Assembly (NCBI GenBank): GCA_001824005.1
Contig: MHWG01000022.1
Location: 3,768-18,113, forward strand
Length of the DNA stretch: 14,346 nucleotides
From: Candidatus Zambryskibacteria bacterium RIFCSPLOWO2_01_FULL_47_14
GTDB taxonomy: Bacteria; Patescibacteria; Paceibacteria; UBA9973; Zambryskibacteraceae
Reading direction: 5' to 3'
This document shows, piece by piece, positions 6,501 to 12,972 of this stretch. Each line of letters begins with the position of its first letter. Positions within the stretch are counted from its first letter, which is position 1. The position numbers and the translations under genes were made by a program. The notes below the pieces were generated by a model that saw only the letters and a program-made list of their open reading frames with translations, ran no database searches and was not told the origin of the DNA.

Positions 6501-6768
6501 CAAGCTCGCGGATATGCCCGAGGGTGCCTTGACCGTCATAGGCGGACAGGTCCTTGAAGCGCGAGACATTTTGACGAAGGGCAATGAGCGTATGGTCTTT
6601 ATGAAATTGGCTGACCTCTCGGGAGCGACCGAGGTGGCAATCTTCCCACGGGTACTCTCCGAATTCCGCCAGTTCGTCCAACCAGACGCCTGCATCGCTA
6701 TCAAGGGCCGCGTCTCCAAAAGGAACGGCACCACCTCCTTCATTGCCGAAAAAATTAAAGCCCTCTAA
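3598..6768 (+). CDS. dnaE: DNA polymerase III subunit alpha
   Basis: This is the replicative DNA polymerase. The 1056-aa protein has a PHP domain at the N-terminus (HLHTHSHYSLLDG at 7-19, ALTDHGSMYG at 39-48). The polymerase palm follows, with catalytic Asp at D397 and D399 (PDIDMD) and D554 (KFDFLG), matching D401, D403 and D555 of the E. coli enzyme. Then come GPMDN-QEYI-RK, GYSWGEVDKFRKAVGKK, GFNKAHAASYG, a clamp-binding motif QSSLF (911-915) and a C-terminal OB fold (about 977-1050). It is about 100 residues shorter than E. coli DnaE at the C-terminus. The start at 3598 is chosen because the promoter's -10 covers the earlier in-frame ATGs at 3562 and 3586. Two oddities: codon use changes sharply near 5235, and a REP-like palindrome is read in frame at 6361-6382. 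Confidence 0.97.
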   Translation: MSSKFIHLHTHSHYSLLDGMSRIDDLVSEAKKYGMSAIALTDHGSMYGAIEFYKACKAAGIKPIIGVEAYVAKRSRLDKDPTLDSKRYHLTLLAKNLTGYKNLMRLVSLSHTEGFYYKPRMDKEILRKYSEGIICLSGCPAGELANALRSKDMDRAREVVREHQEIFGKENYFLELMIKRGVPGYEFYEKGVMDLSQEFGISVVGTQDSHYLHQDDKEAHETLLLVNTGSDENTKKFDMGDGDYSFISPETAEIYFKDYPHILENTMKVAEIVDLDLTLGSWVFPKYEIPEGQNYEDILKQKAYDGLKEREMGASDSVKERIEYELGIINKKGYAPYFLVVADLLQFAREKGIVSTTRGSAAGSLVSYLVGITTVDPIKYGLPFERFLNPFRPSPPDIDMDIADNRRDEVIEYAKEKYGSSHVAQIGTFGTMMARGAVRDVARALSYPYAIGDRLSKMIPLGSQGFAMTIKRAMEIVPELKTAYDTESDTKKIIDLAQKLEGGARHISVHAAGVVIAPKDVMEYSPIQFDPKGDKIITQYDMYSIEEAGLLKFDFLGIRNLATIAETLARLEKIEGKILKIEDIPTDDKKTFQMLAKGETEGTFQLNGSGMTKALMDLKPTNIHDINVMVALYRPGPMDNIQEYIARKNGKKPITYMHPKMKSFLDTTYGVLVYQDDLLMTAIEVAGYSWGEVDKFRKAVGKKIPEEMKKQHVMFVEGCIKHGKMTPEKAEALWQLFVPFQGYGFNKAHAASYGHIAYVTAYLKANFPEIYMSAVLTAESGDVETVGIMVNECKRMGIEVLPPSINESFSQFSVIKGKDGKYKIRFGLTTIKNFGTGISSSITAERRANGRFKNLADFLDRIKDKNLNKKSLESLIKSGALDDFGERGLLLANLENLLAYHKEQVNSSDNQSSLFSAEALPALRLRSGQPVSQKEKLSWEKELLGLYISGHPLEAYKEKFMNKDMNIAKLADMPEGALTVIGGQVLEARDILTKGNERMVFMKLADLSGATEVAIFPRVLSEFRQFVQPDACIAIKGRVSKRNGTTSFIAEKIKAL
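6361..6382. repeat. REP-like palindromic element read in frame within dnaE
   Basis: The 22 bases begin GCCCTTCGAC and end TCAGGGC, with GCCCT/AGGGC arms. From general knowledge this word family is scattered in many CPR and other environmental genomes and gives telltale LRLRSGQ or FDFAQG peptides when translated. Here it encodes LRLRSGQ at about residues 922-928, in the linker after the QSSLF clamp motif. Confidence 0.6.
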
Positions 6769-6794
6769 TTTTTATGAGATTTTTATCAAAAAAT

Positions 6795-6847
6795 ATACGT
6801 TATTAGCTCACCACAGTAAGTTAATAACGTATGATGCTTATTTTTTA
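6795..6847 (+). terminator. Possible dnaE terminator
   Basis: ATACGTTATTA (6795-6805) pairs perfectly with TAATAACGTAT (6822-6832), extendable to 14 pairs with a G-T. A T run follows at about 6841-6846 after eight bases. The stem is AT-rich and the T run is a little distant, so a role as an operator for thrS is also possible. It lies 27 bases after the dnaE stop. Confidence 0.5.
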
Positions 6848-6852
6848 CAAAA

Positions 6853-6881
6853 TGGAAATTTCTTCATTTTTTTGCTATTAT
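6853..6881 (+). promoter_or_regulatory. thrS promoter giving a leaderless mRNA
   Basis: TGGAAA (6853-6858, four of six) and TATTAT (6876-6881) are 17 bases apart. TG at 6873-6874 makes it an extended -10, as at dnaE. Transcription seven bases on would start at or next to the A of the ATG at 6889, so the mRNA would have no leader. There is no Shine-Dalgarno. Confidence 0.65.
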
Positions 6882-6888
6882 TTCTTTT

Positions 6889-8124
6889 ATGTCAGAAGCA
6901 AATGAAAGGGATCATAAAAAGTTAGGCAAGGAATTGGAGCTCTTCACCTTCTCCGACACTGTCGGCAAGGGCTTACCGCTGTGGCTGCCAAAGGGTGCCA
7001 CTGTCCGACGTGAGTTGGAGCGATTTATCGTTGATGAAGAAATTCGTCGCGGCTATTTGCACGTCCGCACTCCCGACATCGCCAAGCTCGACCTCTACAA
7101 AAAGTCCGGGCATTATCCATATTATTCCGACAGCATGTACGCGCCGATAAAAATCGATGACGAAGAATTTATGCTCCGCCCGATGACCTGTCCACATCAC
7201 TTCGAACTCTACCTCTCAAAGCCGAGATCATACAGAGAATTGCCTATGCGCATTGCCGAACTTGCCCAACTTTATCGCTACGAACAATCAGGAGAATTGA
7301 TGGGTCTCCAGCGCGTGCGCGCTTTCTGTCTCTCGGATGCTCACATTATTTGTAAGGATGAAGAGCAAGCAGTTGAAGAAATGGGTAAAGCTTTAGATCT
7401 CATAGAATTTGTAAACAAAATCTTCGGCCTCGAATACGGCAAGGATTATCGTTATAGACTCTCCCAAGGCGACAGAGCCAATACAGAAAAGTATTACAAA
7501 GACGATGCCGGATGGGAAAAAGCCGAGAGCCTTCTACGTGAACTCATGAAGAGCCGCGGGGTCGAGTTTGAAGAAGTCAAAGACGAAGCGGCATTCTATG
7601 GTCCCAAAATCGATGTTCAGATGAAGAACGCCAACGGCAAAGAAGACACCGCTTTTACTGTCCAATACGATCTTTCTTCTCCGCAACGCTTCGAGCTTGA
7701 TTACACGGGCGAAGATGGGAAACAACACCGTGCATTCGTAGTGCATCGCTCCTCTATAGGCGCCATTGAGCGCATCATGGCCTTTCTTATCGAACATTAC
7801 GAGGGCGCTTTCCCTCTCTGGCTCTCACCCGTGCAGGCGAAGATTCTGCCGATAGGCGAGGCACATTTCGCTTATGCAACAGAAGTGATGGATAAACTCA
7901 AGGCTGCAAATATCCGCGTCGAGCTCGATGTCTCTGACGAAACCTTGGGAAAGAAAATAAGGAATGTGAAGACCGAGAAGATTCCTTATGCTCTCGTCAT
8001 TGGCGACAAGGAAGTGGCAGATAAAAGAGTGACAATCGAGAACCGCGACCGGGGCAATGAAGGCGCCTCGGCAATCGAAGATCTGACCGAAAAGCTGAAG
8101 ACGGAGATCGAAGATAAGAAGTGA
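6889..8124 (+). CDS. thrS: Threonyl-tRNA synthetase without TGS and editing domains
   Basis: It charges tRNA-Thr with threonine. The 411-aa protein begins at DHKKLGKELELF, the point where the class II catalytic domain begins in the 640-aa E. coli enzyme, so the N-terminal TGS and Ser-tRNA editing domains are absent. Zinc ligands are visible as C101 (MTCPHH), H152 (DAHIIC) and H286 (VVHRSS). The C101-H152 spacing of 51 equals that of E. coli C334-H385. RYE-SGELMGLQRVRAF, FYGPKIDVQ and HRSSIGAIERIMAFLIEHYEGAFPLWLSP complete the core, and an anticodon-binding domain (about 318-405) follows. The usual TQD before DAH is replaced around residues 147-149 by CLS, which may matter for the amino-acid pocket. 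The leaderless promoter just before the ATG argues that the short form is genuine. It ends flush against lysS on the other strand. Confidence 0.95.
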   Translation: MSEANERDHKKLGKELELFTFSDTVGKGLPLWLPKGATVRRELERFIVDEEIRRGYLHVRTPDIAKLDLYKKSGHYPYYSDSMYAPIKIDDEEFMLRPMTCPHHFELYLSKPRSYRELPMRIAELAQLYRYEQSGELMGLQRVRAFCLSDAHIICKDEEQAVEEMGKALDLIEFVNKIFGLEYGKDYRYRLSQGDRANTEKYYKDDAGWEKAESLLRELMKSRGVEFEEVKDEAAFYGPKIDVQMKNANGKEDTAFTVQYDLSSPQRFELDYTGEDGKQHRAFVVHRSSIGAIERIMAFLIEHYEGAFPLWLSPVQAKILPIGEAHFAYATEVMDKLKAANIRVELDVSDETLGKKIRNVKTEKIPYALVIGDKEVADKRVTIENRDRGNEGASAIEDLTEKLKTEIEDKK

Positions 8125-9477
8125 TTAATCCTGCTTCGGTTTGAGAGTAGGGAAAAGGATAACCTCTTTGATATTTTTGACATTGGTCAAGAGCATTACC
8201 AGCCGGTCGATGCCGATGCCGATGCCGCCGTTTGGCGGCATGCCGTATTCCATAGCTTCGAGATACTCTAAGTCGGAGGGTGAAATATCTTTCTCTCCTT
8301 TCGAAGCCTTCTTGTCCTCTTCGCGATAACGCTCTTTCTGATCCAGCGGATTGTTGAGTTCCGAGAAAGCGTTTACCAATTCTACACCGGCGATAACGAG
8401 CTGGAAGCGATCGATCAGTTCCGGATTATCCTCTTTCCTCTTGGCGAACGGATTGAAGGATACCGGATAATCAATAATAAAGGTCGGCTGGATGAGAGAG
8501 GGCCTCACTTCCTTTTTATAGACCTCGTCGGTAAGCCCTTCCGGCCACGATATTACCTTGAATTCCGGCTCCACGTCGATAGTCTGACCTTGATATTCAA
8601 ACTGCATTTTGCCGAAAAGATTTTTTACTACGTATTTGAAAAGCTTTTCGATAAATTCTCTCTGGCCTTTGGCATCGGTGTAGGCTTCGTTCGATTCAAG
8701 CATGGTGAATTCCGGATTATGAGAAGTATCTATACCTTCGTTCCTGAAGCGTTTGCCGATTTCAAAAACTTTTTCGAACCCTCCTCCCAAAAGCATTTTG
8801 AGGTAAAGTTCCTGCGCGATAGGTAGGTAGAAGTCCATGTCGAGCGCGTTGTGATGTGTGGTAAATGGCGCCGCAGTTGCGCCGCCGGCGAGGGGTTGGA
8901 GGTTCGGCAAATCGACTTCTATATAGCCGTTATCGATATAGAATTTCCGTATTAGCTCAACAATTTTCGACCTCTTGATGAATCTCTCTTTCACCTCCGG
9001 ATTCGAGATGAGGTCGAGGTAACGTTTGCGGAAGCGCTCTTCGACGTCGGAGAGGCCGTGCCACTTCTCGGGCAGGGGTAGGAGCGACTTGGAGAGCATG
9101 CGCACCTTTTCGGCGAGAACAGTCTTCTCGTCCTGTTTGGTGAGGAAGAGCGTGCCTCGGATTTCCGCGAAATCGCCAATGTCGAATGCTTGTTTGAAGA
9201 GCTCGAAGTTTTCTTCTGAAATTGGATCATCCTTCTTCAAAAATATCTGGAAGCGTCCTGTGCCGTCGTCGATATCAAAGAAGACGATCTTACCCTGTTC
9301 GCGCAGAGACATAATGCGTCCGGCAAGTAGAACTTCCTTCTCCGCTTCGAATTGATCCCGAGCCTCCTCGCAAGTATGAGTGCGATTGGTAGTAGCCGGA
9401 TAGGGATTGATGCCTTTCTCCTCGAGAAGTTTCAGTTTCTCTAATCTGGCAGCCCGTATTTCATCTAATGAGGCCAT
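8125..9477 (-). CDS. lysS: Lysyl-tRNA synthetase, class II
   Basis: It attaches lysine to tRNA-Lys. The 450-aa protein has an N-terminal anticodon-binding OB fold (about 48-135, [30 protein letters not shown]), then the class II core: [25 protein letters not shown] (motif 1, about 165-192), [23 protein letters not shown] (motif 2, about 238-261) and [19 protein letters not shown] (motif 3). It is somewhat shorter than E. coli LysS (505). The ATG (9475-9477) follows the TAA of greA with no base between, so the two are co-transcribed and probably translationally coupled. Its stop touches the thrS stop, and no terminator hairpin is seen at this junction. Confidence 0.97.
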   Translation of the reverse strand: MASLDEIRAARLEKLKLLEEKGINPYPATTNRTHTCEEARDQFEAEKEVLLAGRIMSLREQGKIVFFDIDDGTGRFQIFLKKDDPISEENFELFKQAFDIGDFAEIRGTLFLTKQDEKTVLAEKVRMLSKSLLPLPEKWHGLSDVEERFRKRYLDLISNPEVKERFIKRSKIVELIRKFYIDNGYIEVDLPNLQPLAGGATAAPFTTHHNALDMDFYLPIAQELYLKMLLGGGFEKVFEIGKRFRNEGIDTSHNPEFTMLESNEAYTDAKGQREFIEKLFKYVVKNLFGKMQFEYQGQTIDVEPEFKVISWPEGLTDEVYKKEVRPSLIQPTFIIDYPVSFNPFAKRKEDNPELIDRFQLVIAGVELVNAFSELNNPLDQKERYREEDKKASKGEKDISPSDLEYLEAMEYGMPPNGGIGIGIDRLVMLLTNVKNIKEVILFPTLKPKQD

Positions 9478-9978
9478 TTACTTTATGTCGATAATCTTAT
9501 ACGACATTGTACCACCAGGAGTTTCAAATGAGAATGTCTCCCCTCTCTTCTTGCCGAAGGCGGCCTGGCCCAAGGGCGAACGGGCCGAGATTTTCCCGGC
9601 GGAGGCATCGGCCTCTTCGGATCCGACAAGAGTGTAGGTTTTTTTGCTTTTACTTGCCTCGCTAGAGCCTCCGGCGTAGCGCGGGTCGGACTCTTTCTCC
9701 ACAGTGATTACCGAGCCCACTCCGACCGCGCCGCCATTCTGGACAGAGACAATCGAGGCGGTTTTGAGTATTTTCTCCAGACGACTGATTCTGTCTTCGA
9801 GCGCCGCCTGCGCGTCGCGGGCTTCGTGATATTCGCTGTTCTCGGAGAGATCGCCCAGGGATTTGGCGTACTCAAGAGATTCCGCAATCTCCTTGCGTTT
9901 GGCGGTCTTTAAATTTTGAAGCTCTTTTTCGAGTTCGGCGAACTTTTCTTTGGTCAAATACTCCTGGCTTGCCTCCAT
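9478..9978 (-). CDS. greA: Transcription elongation factor GreA
   Basis: GreA enters the secondary channel of RNA polymerase and triggers cleavage of backtracked RNA. The 166-aa protein has the N-terminal coiled coil (residues 7-75) with the tip LGDLSENSEYHEARDAQA, including the acidic pair D43 and E46 that act at the active site. The C-terminal FKBP-like domain ends SARSPLGQAAFGKKRGETFSFETPGGTMSYKIIDI. A Ser/Lys-rich insert (about residues 96-112, SDPRYAGGSSEASKSKK) between strands makes it slightly longer than the 158 of E. coli. It is the first gene of the greA-lysS operon. There is no clear Shine-Dalgarno before the ATG. Confidence 0.97.
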   Translation of the reverse strand: MEASQEYLTKEKFAELEKELQNLKTAKRKEIAESLEYAKSLGDLSENSEYHEARDAQAALEDRISRLEKILKTASIVSVQNGGAVGVGSVITVEKESDPRYAGGSSEASKSKKTYTLVGSEEADASAGKISARSPLGQAAFGKKRGETFSFETPGGTMSYKIIDIK

Positions 9979-10007
9979 GGTTTTAGAACTAGTAATAATG
10001 GCAGGTA

Positions 10008-10036
10008 ATAATACCCTCTAACTTCCGCCAACGCAA
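10008..10036 (-). promoter_or_regulatory. Probable greA-lysS promoter
   Basis: On the minus strand TTGCGT (10031-10036, weak) and TATTAT (10008-10013, five of six) are 17 bases apart. Transcription would start near 10001, leaving about 22 bases of leader. It lies just after the terminator of the upstream gene. Confidence 0.5.
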
Positions 10037-10057
10037 CTAACTGCTGGGGAGGAAATA

Positions 10058-10092
10058 TAAAAAAACGCCCCGTCGCTCGTAAGCGACGGGGC
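10058..10092 (-). terminator. Intrinsic terminator upstream of greA
   Basis: A perfect 11-bp GC-rich stem (10067-10077 with 10082-10092), 4-base loop, then GTTTTTTTAT on the minus strand. It ends transcription of the interrupted gene at 10152-10910. Confidence 0.92.
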
Positions 10093-10099
10093 AAGGATA

Positions 10100-10131
10100 C
10101 CCGCCCGTTCCGAACGAAACGTTCGGGCGGG
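10100..10131 (-). repeat. GC-rich hairpin between the interrupted gene and its terminator
   Basis: CCCGCCCG (10100-10107) pairs with CGGGCGGG (10124-10131), and AACG with CGTT around an AAA loop (10113-10123), leaving a five-base bulge. It has no T run. It stands in tandem with the terminator and may protect the 3' end of the mRNA, or be a repeat-family element. Confidence 0.55.
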
Positions 10132-10151
10132 CAAAATTCAAGATTCAAGGC

Positions 10152-10910
10152 TTAGGCCCAGACCCTGCGGGAACGGAGGTACGGATTGCGAAGCGACGAG
10201 TCGTACCAGTTGACACTGAACCGGCCGCGCCAGTAGCCGCTCGGCATGCCGCCATCGCGGTGGCGAGAACCTGTACACAGCGTGATGTTCTGCACATCGA
10301 GATGGTTGCTCGTCTCCACGAAGTAGTCGAGCTCGTGGAGCTGGCGCTCCAGTACGGTCGGGCCGACGTGGCCTTCGGCCTTCAGATCGTCGGCCGACTT
10401 GTTGGCATAGCGCTCGTCCGGCTCCTGACCATCCTCGATCCAGACGGCGTAGGAGCCGTTCTTTGGGTCACGGTCGTTGGTCGGGATGTCGGCGTCGAGG
10501 TCCGACGAGTATTCCCAGCCCGGGAAGTGCTTCTTCAACGCTTCCTGGACTCCTTCGAGCGGGTTGATATCCGTCCACTCGAGGAGTTCCTTTGCGACCA
10601 CGAGGAGACGGACGGGTCCGACACCTTCGGGCTTCTTCGGGATACGGATCTCCGAGAAGTCAGGGCACTTGCCGGGGAAGAGCTTGAAGTAGTTCGATTC
10701 TCAGCGGAGAAGATCGGCCTCAAACGGCATGAGTACTAGATCTTTGGCGAAGGCGCCATCGAGCACCTTCTTCAGCCGATCCGGTCTCCGCAGATAGAAC
10801 TGCATTCGAGCCAGGGGCAGCATAGGCAGGTTCGCTAGAACACTGCCACCAAATGTGAGCGTCTGTTTGTGGAAAGCGGGTGTGAGCGGGGTTTTACCAG
10901 CGCGTGGCAT
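10152..10910 (-). pseudogene. Unrecognised gene interrupted by one in-frame TGA
   Basis: The family is not recognised. The frame opens at ATG 10908-10910, preceded by GAAGGGAG (a Shine-Dalgarno-like stretch), and gives 69 residues (from MPRAGKTPLTPAFHKQ to FEADLLR). It meets TGA at 10701-10703. The same frame then continues for 182 codons without another stop, beginning ESNYFKLFPGKCPDFSEIRIPKKPEG and ending RSRRVWA at TAA 10152-10154. The second part contains no ATG near its start (a GTG is at 10599-10601), and the residues straight after the TGA look like ordinary protein, so one 252-codon gene is the simplest reading. TGG (Trp) or CGA (Arg) would each be one base away. Promoter and terminator are intact. 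Recent inactivation, sequence error or readthrough are all possible. Confidence 0.6.
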
Positions 10911-10959
10911 GGTTTTTCTCCCTTCAGACAGAGACTGGATTGCCTCTTTGTCTACCAAG

Positions 10960-10988
10960 ATTAAACCATAAAGTTAAATTAAAAGCAA
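10960..10988 (-). promoter_or_regulatory. Promoter of the interrupted gene
   Basis: On the minus strand TTGCTT (10983-10988) and TTTAAT (10960-10965, five of six) are 17 bases apart, and TGG before the -10 makes it extended. Transcription would start near 10953. That excludes the earlier ATG at 10956-10958 and supports the ATG at 10908-10910, which has a Shine-Dalgarno-like sequence. Confidence 0.6.
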
Positions 10989-11023
10989 TGGTATTGGGAA
11001 ACCGGGTTTACAAATACAGGAAA

Positions 11024-12706
11024 TTACTTGAAATATTCCGGAGCGTAAATAGAGATCCAGTCGAGGACTTGGCGCATGACGGAAGTGGCGCCGATCGAAT
11101 TCGTGGCTGGGCCCTTCTCCATGATCACCGCCCAGGCGTAGCGCGGATTCTCGTACGGGAAGAAGCCAATGGACCAGGAGTGTACGTACTTCTTGCCCGC
11201 GCCGATTTCCGCCGTGCCGGTTTTGGCCGCCGTTTTGACATAGAGCACATTTAATCCGGCAGAGGTACCGTAAGTCACGCTCTCCCTCATGCCTTCGTGC
11301 ACTATCTTCCAATCCTCTTTTCTAAAGTCAAGAGACTTCTGCACTTCCGGAGTGCTCGAAGCCAGAAGCGTCGGCTTTAAAACTTTTCCCCTATTCGCGA
11401 TTGCCGCCGTGAATCTCGCCGCATTAATCGGGGTTATCTGCGTGCCATATTGCCCGATCGAGGTGATGTATGTGTCGCCCAAGCGCCAGATGTCGCCTTC
11501 GAATTTCTTCGCCTTCCACTCCGGCGTGGGGATAAGACCTGACTCTTCTCCCAGAAGTTCTATGCCTGTTGGTTCCTCAAGCGAAAACATTTTGAAATAT
11601 TTGTCTATCAGACCGATGCCCAAACCTTTTTGACCGCCGAAACCGCCACCGATGGAATAAAAGTAGGTGTCGGAAGAGACAGCCAATGCTTCCCTCATGG
11701 CCGTATAGCCGTGTGCCTTCCAGTCGCCGAAGACCGATGGTTTGTTCGGGTCGTAAGGATTGGGCACGGTAATCGAGCCGGTGGAAAGTATTTCTTTCTC
11801 CGGAGAAATGATGCGCTCATTCAACGCGGCCATAGCCAATAACGGCTTCACAATTGAGCCCGGCGTATAGAGACCGCCGATTGCCCTGTTGAGAAAAGGT
11901 TTGCCGGTATTATTGAGAAGAGCACTGAAAGTTTTTTGGTCCACGCCTTTTGTCAGAGCATTCTGGTTGTATTCGGGATAACTTGTAAGCGCCAATATCT
12001 CTCCGGTCCGGACATCCATGATCACTCCTTCTCCACCCACAAAACCGGCGACTTTCGCCAGAGACTCGATCGCCTTGTACATGGTCTCCGTTACCTGCGC
12101 ATCAAGCGAGAGAACAAGCATTTTGCCGTCAACCGGCTTTTCAACGACACTTTCCGATGTCACAGCTCCCGCAACATCAGTCTCTACCAACTTCTCGCCG
12201 TTCTTGCCGCGGAGAACTTCGTCATACGCACTTTCGGCGCCGTCCTTCGGTCGATATTCTGTCTCATAATAAACGCCTGACTTATCGGCTTTGGGATATT
12301 TGATATATCCCACTACATGGGCTAGACCCTCAAATGGCGCGTAGAGACGGCCGGCAAAATCCGCGTTCTCACCCTTAATCTCATTGATGGCAAGTTCGAC
12401 CCCTTGCCGATCGGTAATGACTCCGCGGTTGGCGAAGATGAACGTTTCTTCGAGACGATTCCGGTCCGAAATCTGCGCGTAAACTTCCCCATCTTTTACA
12501 GAGAGAATCCAGAGTTTACCTATTAAGAGCGCGACTAAGAACACGAGTGCAATCTTCATACCCATGAAGATTGCACTCTCCATGGGCCGCTCAATCCTGC
12601 CCTCCAGGGCATACTCGTCGAAGCCAGGAAGATTGGCCGAATCGAGAAAGATGTCTTCCGGATTGATTTCCTGATATTTAATTTTCTTTATGACTTTATT
12701 GCGCAT
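11024..12706 (-). CDS. mrdA: Penicillin-binding protein 2 (peptidoglycan transpeptidase)
   Basis: A class B PBP cross-links peptidoglycan for cell elongation, normally with RodA and the Mre proteins. The 560-aa product has a short cytoplasmic tail, one membrane anchor (about 48-69), a reduced dimerisation domain (RNRLEETFIFANRGVITDRQGVELA at 82-106) and the transpeptidase domain. That domain has catalytic S284 in TPGSIVKP (K287), SSD at 344-346 in SSDTYFYSIG, and K495-T-G in AAKTGTAE. RLGDTYITSIGQY is typical of PBP2. It is shorter than E. coli PBP2 (633). The start at 12706 overlaps the mreD stop by 11 bases. An upstream frame extending to 12820 is only the mreD shadow. rodA does not follow it here, and I see no clear terminator after it. 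Confidence 0.93.
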   Translation of the reverse strand: MRNKVIKKIKYQEINPEDIFLDSANLPGFDEYALEGRIERPMESAIFMGMKIALVFLVALLIGKLWILSVKDGEVYAQISDRNRLEETFIFANRGVITDRQGVELAINEIKGENADFAGRLYAPFEGLAHVVGYIKYPKADKSGVYYETEYRPKDGAESAYDEVLRGKNGEKLVETDVAGAVTSESVVEKPVDGKMLVLSLDAQVTETMYKAIESLAKVAGFVGGEGVIMDVRTGEILALTSYPEYNQNALTKGVDQKTFSALLNNTGKPFLNRAIGGLYTPGSIVKPLLAMAALNERIISPEKEILSTGSITVPNPYDPNKPSVFGDWKAHGYTAMREALAVSSDTYFYSIGGGFGGQKGLGIGLIDKYFKMFSLEEPTGIELLGEESGLIPTPEWKAKKFEGDIWRLGDTYITSIGQYGTQITPINAARFTAAIANRGKVLKPTLLASSTPEVQKSLDFRKEDWKIVHEGMRESVTYGTSAGLNVLYVKTAAKTGTAEIGAGKKYVHSWSIGFFPYENPRYAWAVIMEKGPATNSIGATSVMRQVLDWISIYAPEYFK

Positions 12707-12965
12707 AAGAGCGGATGCGGCGCCTGACCGGCATAATGATCGTAACCAAAATAAAACTATAGAAAGCGAAGGTGAAGAAGACGGAAGCAAAAGAGTGCAA
12801 CCTCGACCCATACAGCGCATCGATTAAAGATCCGATCAGAATTCCTTCCCAGAAAAGCGGAAAAACGATAATGGCTACCAGAAGCGCCGGCAGATAAATA
12901 TAGTAGGGCAGGAAAATAACGGCAAGAATTAGAAAGATTACGCTTAAAAGCCGATGTTTCTTCAT
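12696..12965 (-). CDS. mreD: MreD-like membrane protein, short
   Basis: MreD is an integral membrane part of the rod-shape complex. The 89-aa product is almost all hydrophobic, with three or four membrane segments (about 7-22, 24-45 and 60-78) and a basic tail RRRIRSYAQ. The pattern FWEGILIGSLIDALYG resembles the G-x-x-x-D region of MreD. The family is usually 150-170 aa, so about half is missing. The call depends strongly on position, between mreC (7 bases after its TGA) and PBP2 (11-base overlap). It could be a distinct small membrane protein occupying the mreD place. Confidence 0.72.
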   Translation of the reverse strand: MKKHRLLSVIFLILAVIFLPYYIYLPALLVAIIVFPLFWEGILIGSLIDALYGSRLHSFASVFFTFAFYSFILVTIIMPVRRRIRSYAQ

Positions 12966-12972
12966 AGATGGA

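Noticed and set aside
6769..6888. T-box or other riboswitch before thrS
   Set aside because: The gap is only 120 bases, the predicted transcript start is at the ATG itself, and no T-box sequence is visible.
6743..6925. A 60-codon plus-strand frame between dnaE and thrS
   Set aside because: It overlaps both genes, is AT-rich low-complexity sequence, and has no promoter or family likeness.
10701..10703. TGA read as glycine (code of Absconditabacteria and Gracilibacteria) or selenocysteine
   Set aside because: TGA ends thrS right at the lysS stop and mreC 7 bases before mreD, and no other gene here has an internal TGA. No convincing SECIS-type stem was seen after this TGA.
10260..10739. A 159-codon open frame on the plus strand opposite the interrupted gene
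   Set aside because: It is a shadow of the GC-rich minus-strand codons. The promoter, Shine-Dalgarno-like site and terminator all belong to the minus strand.
10974..11023. A terminator directly after mrdA
   Set aside because: Only a five-base AAACC/GGTTT match without a T run is present there, which is not enough.
12707..12820. N-terminal extension of PBP2 by 38 residues
   Set aside because: It runs through mreD in another frame and has no membrane or family character. The ATG at 12706 overlaps the mreD stop as in tight operons.
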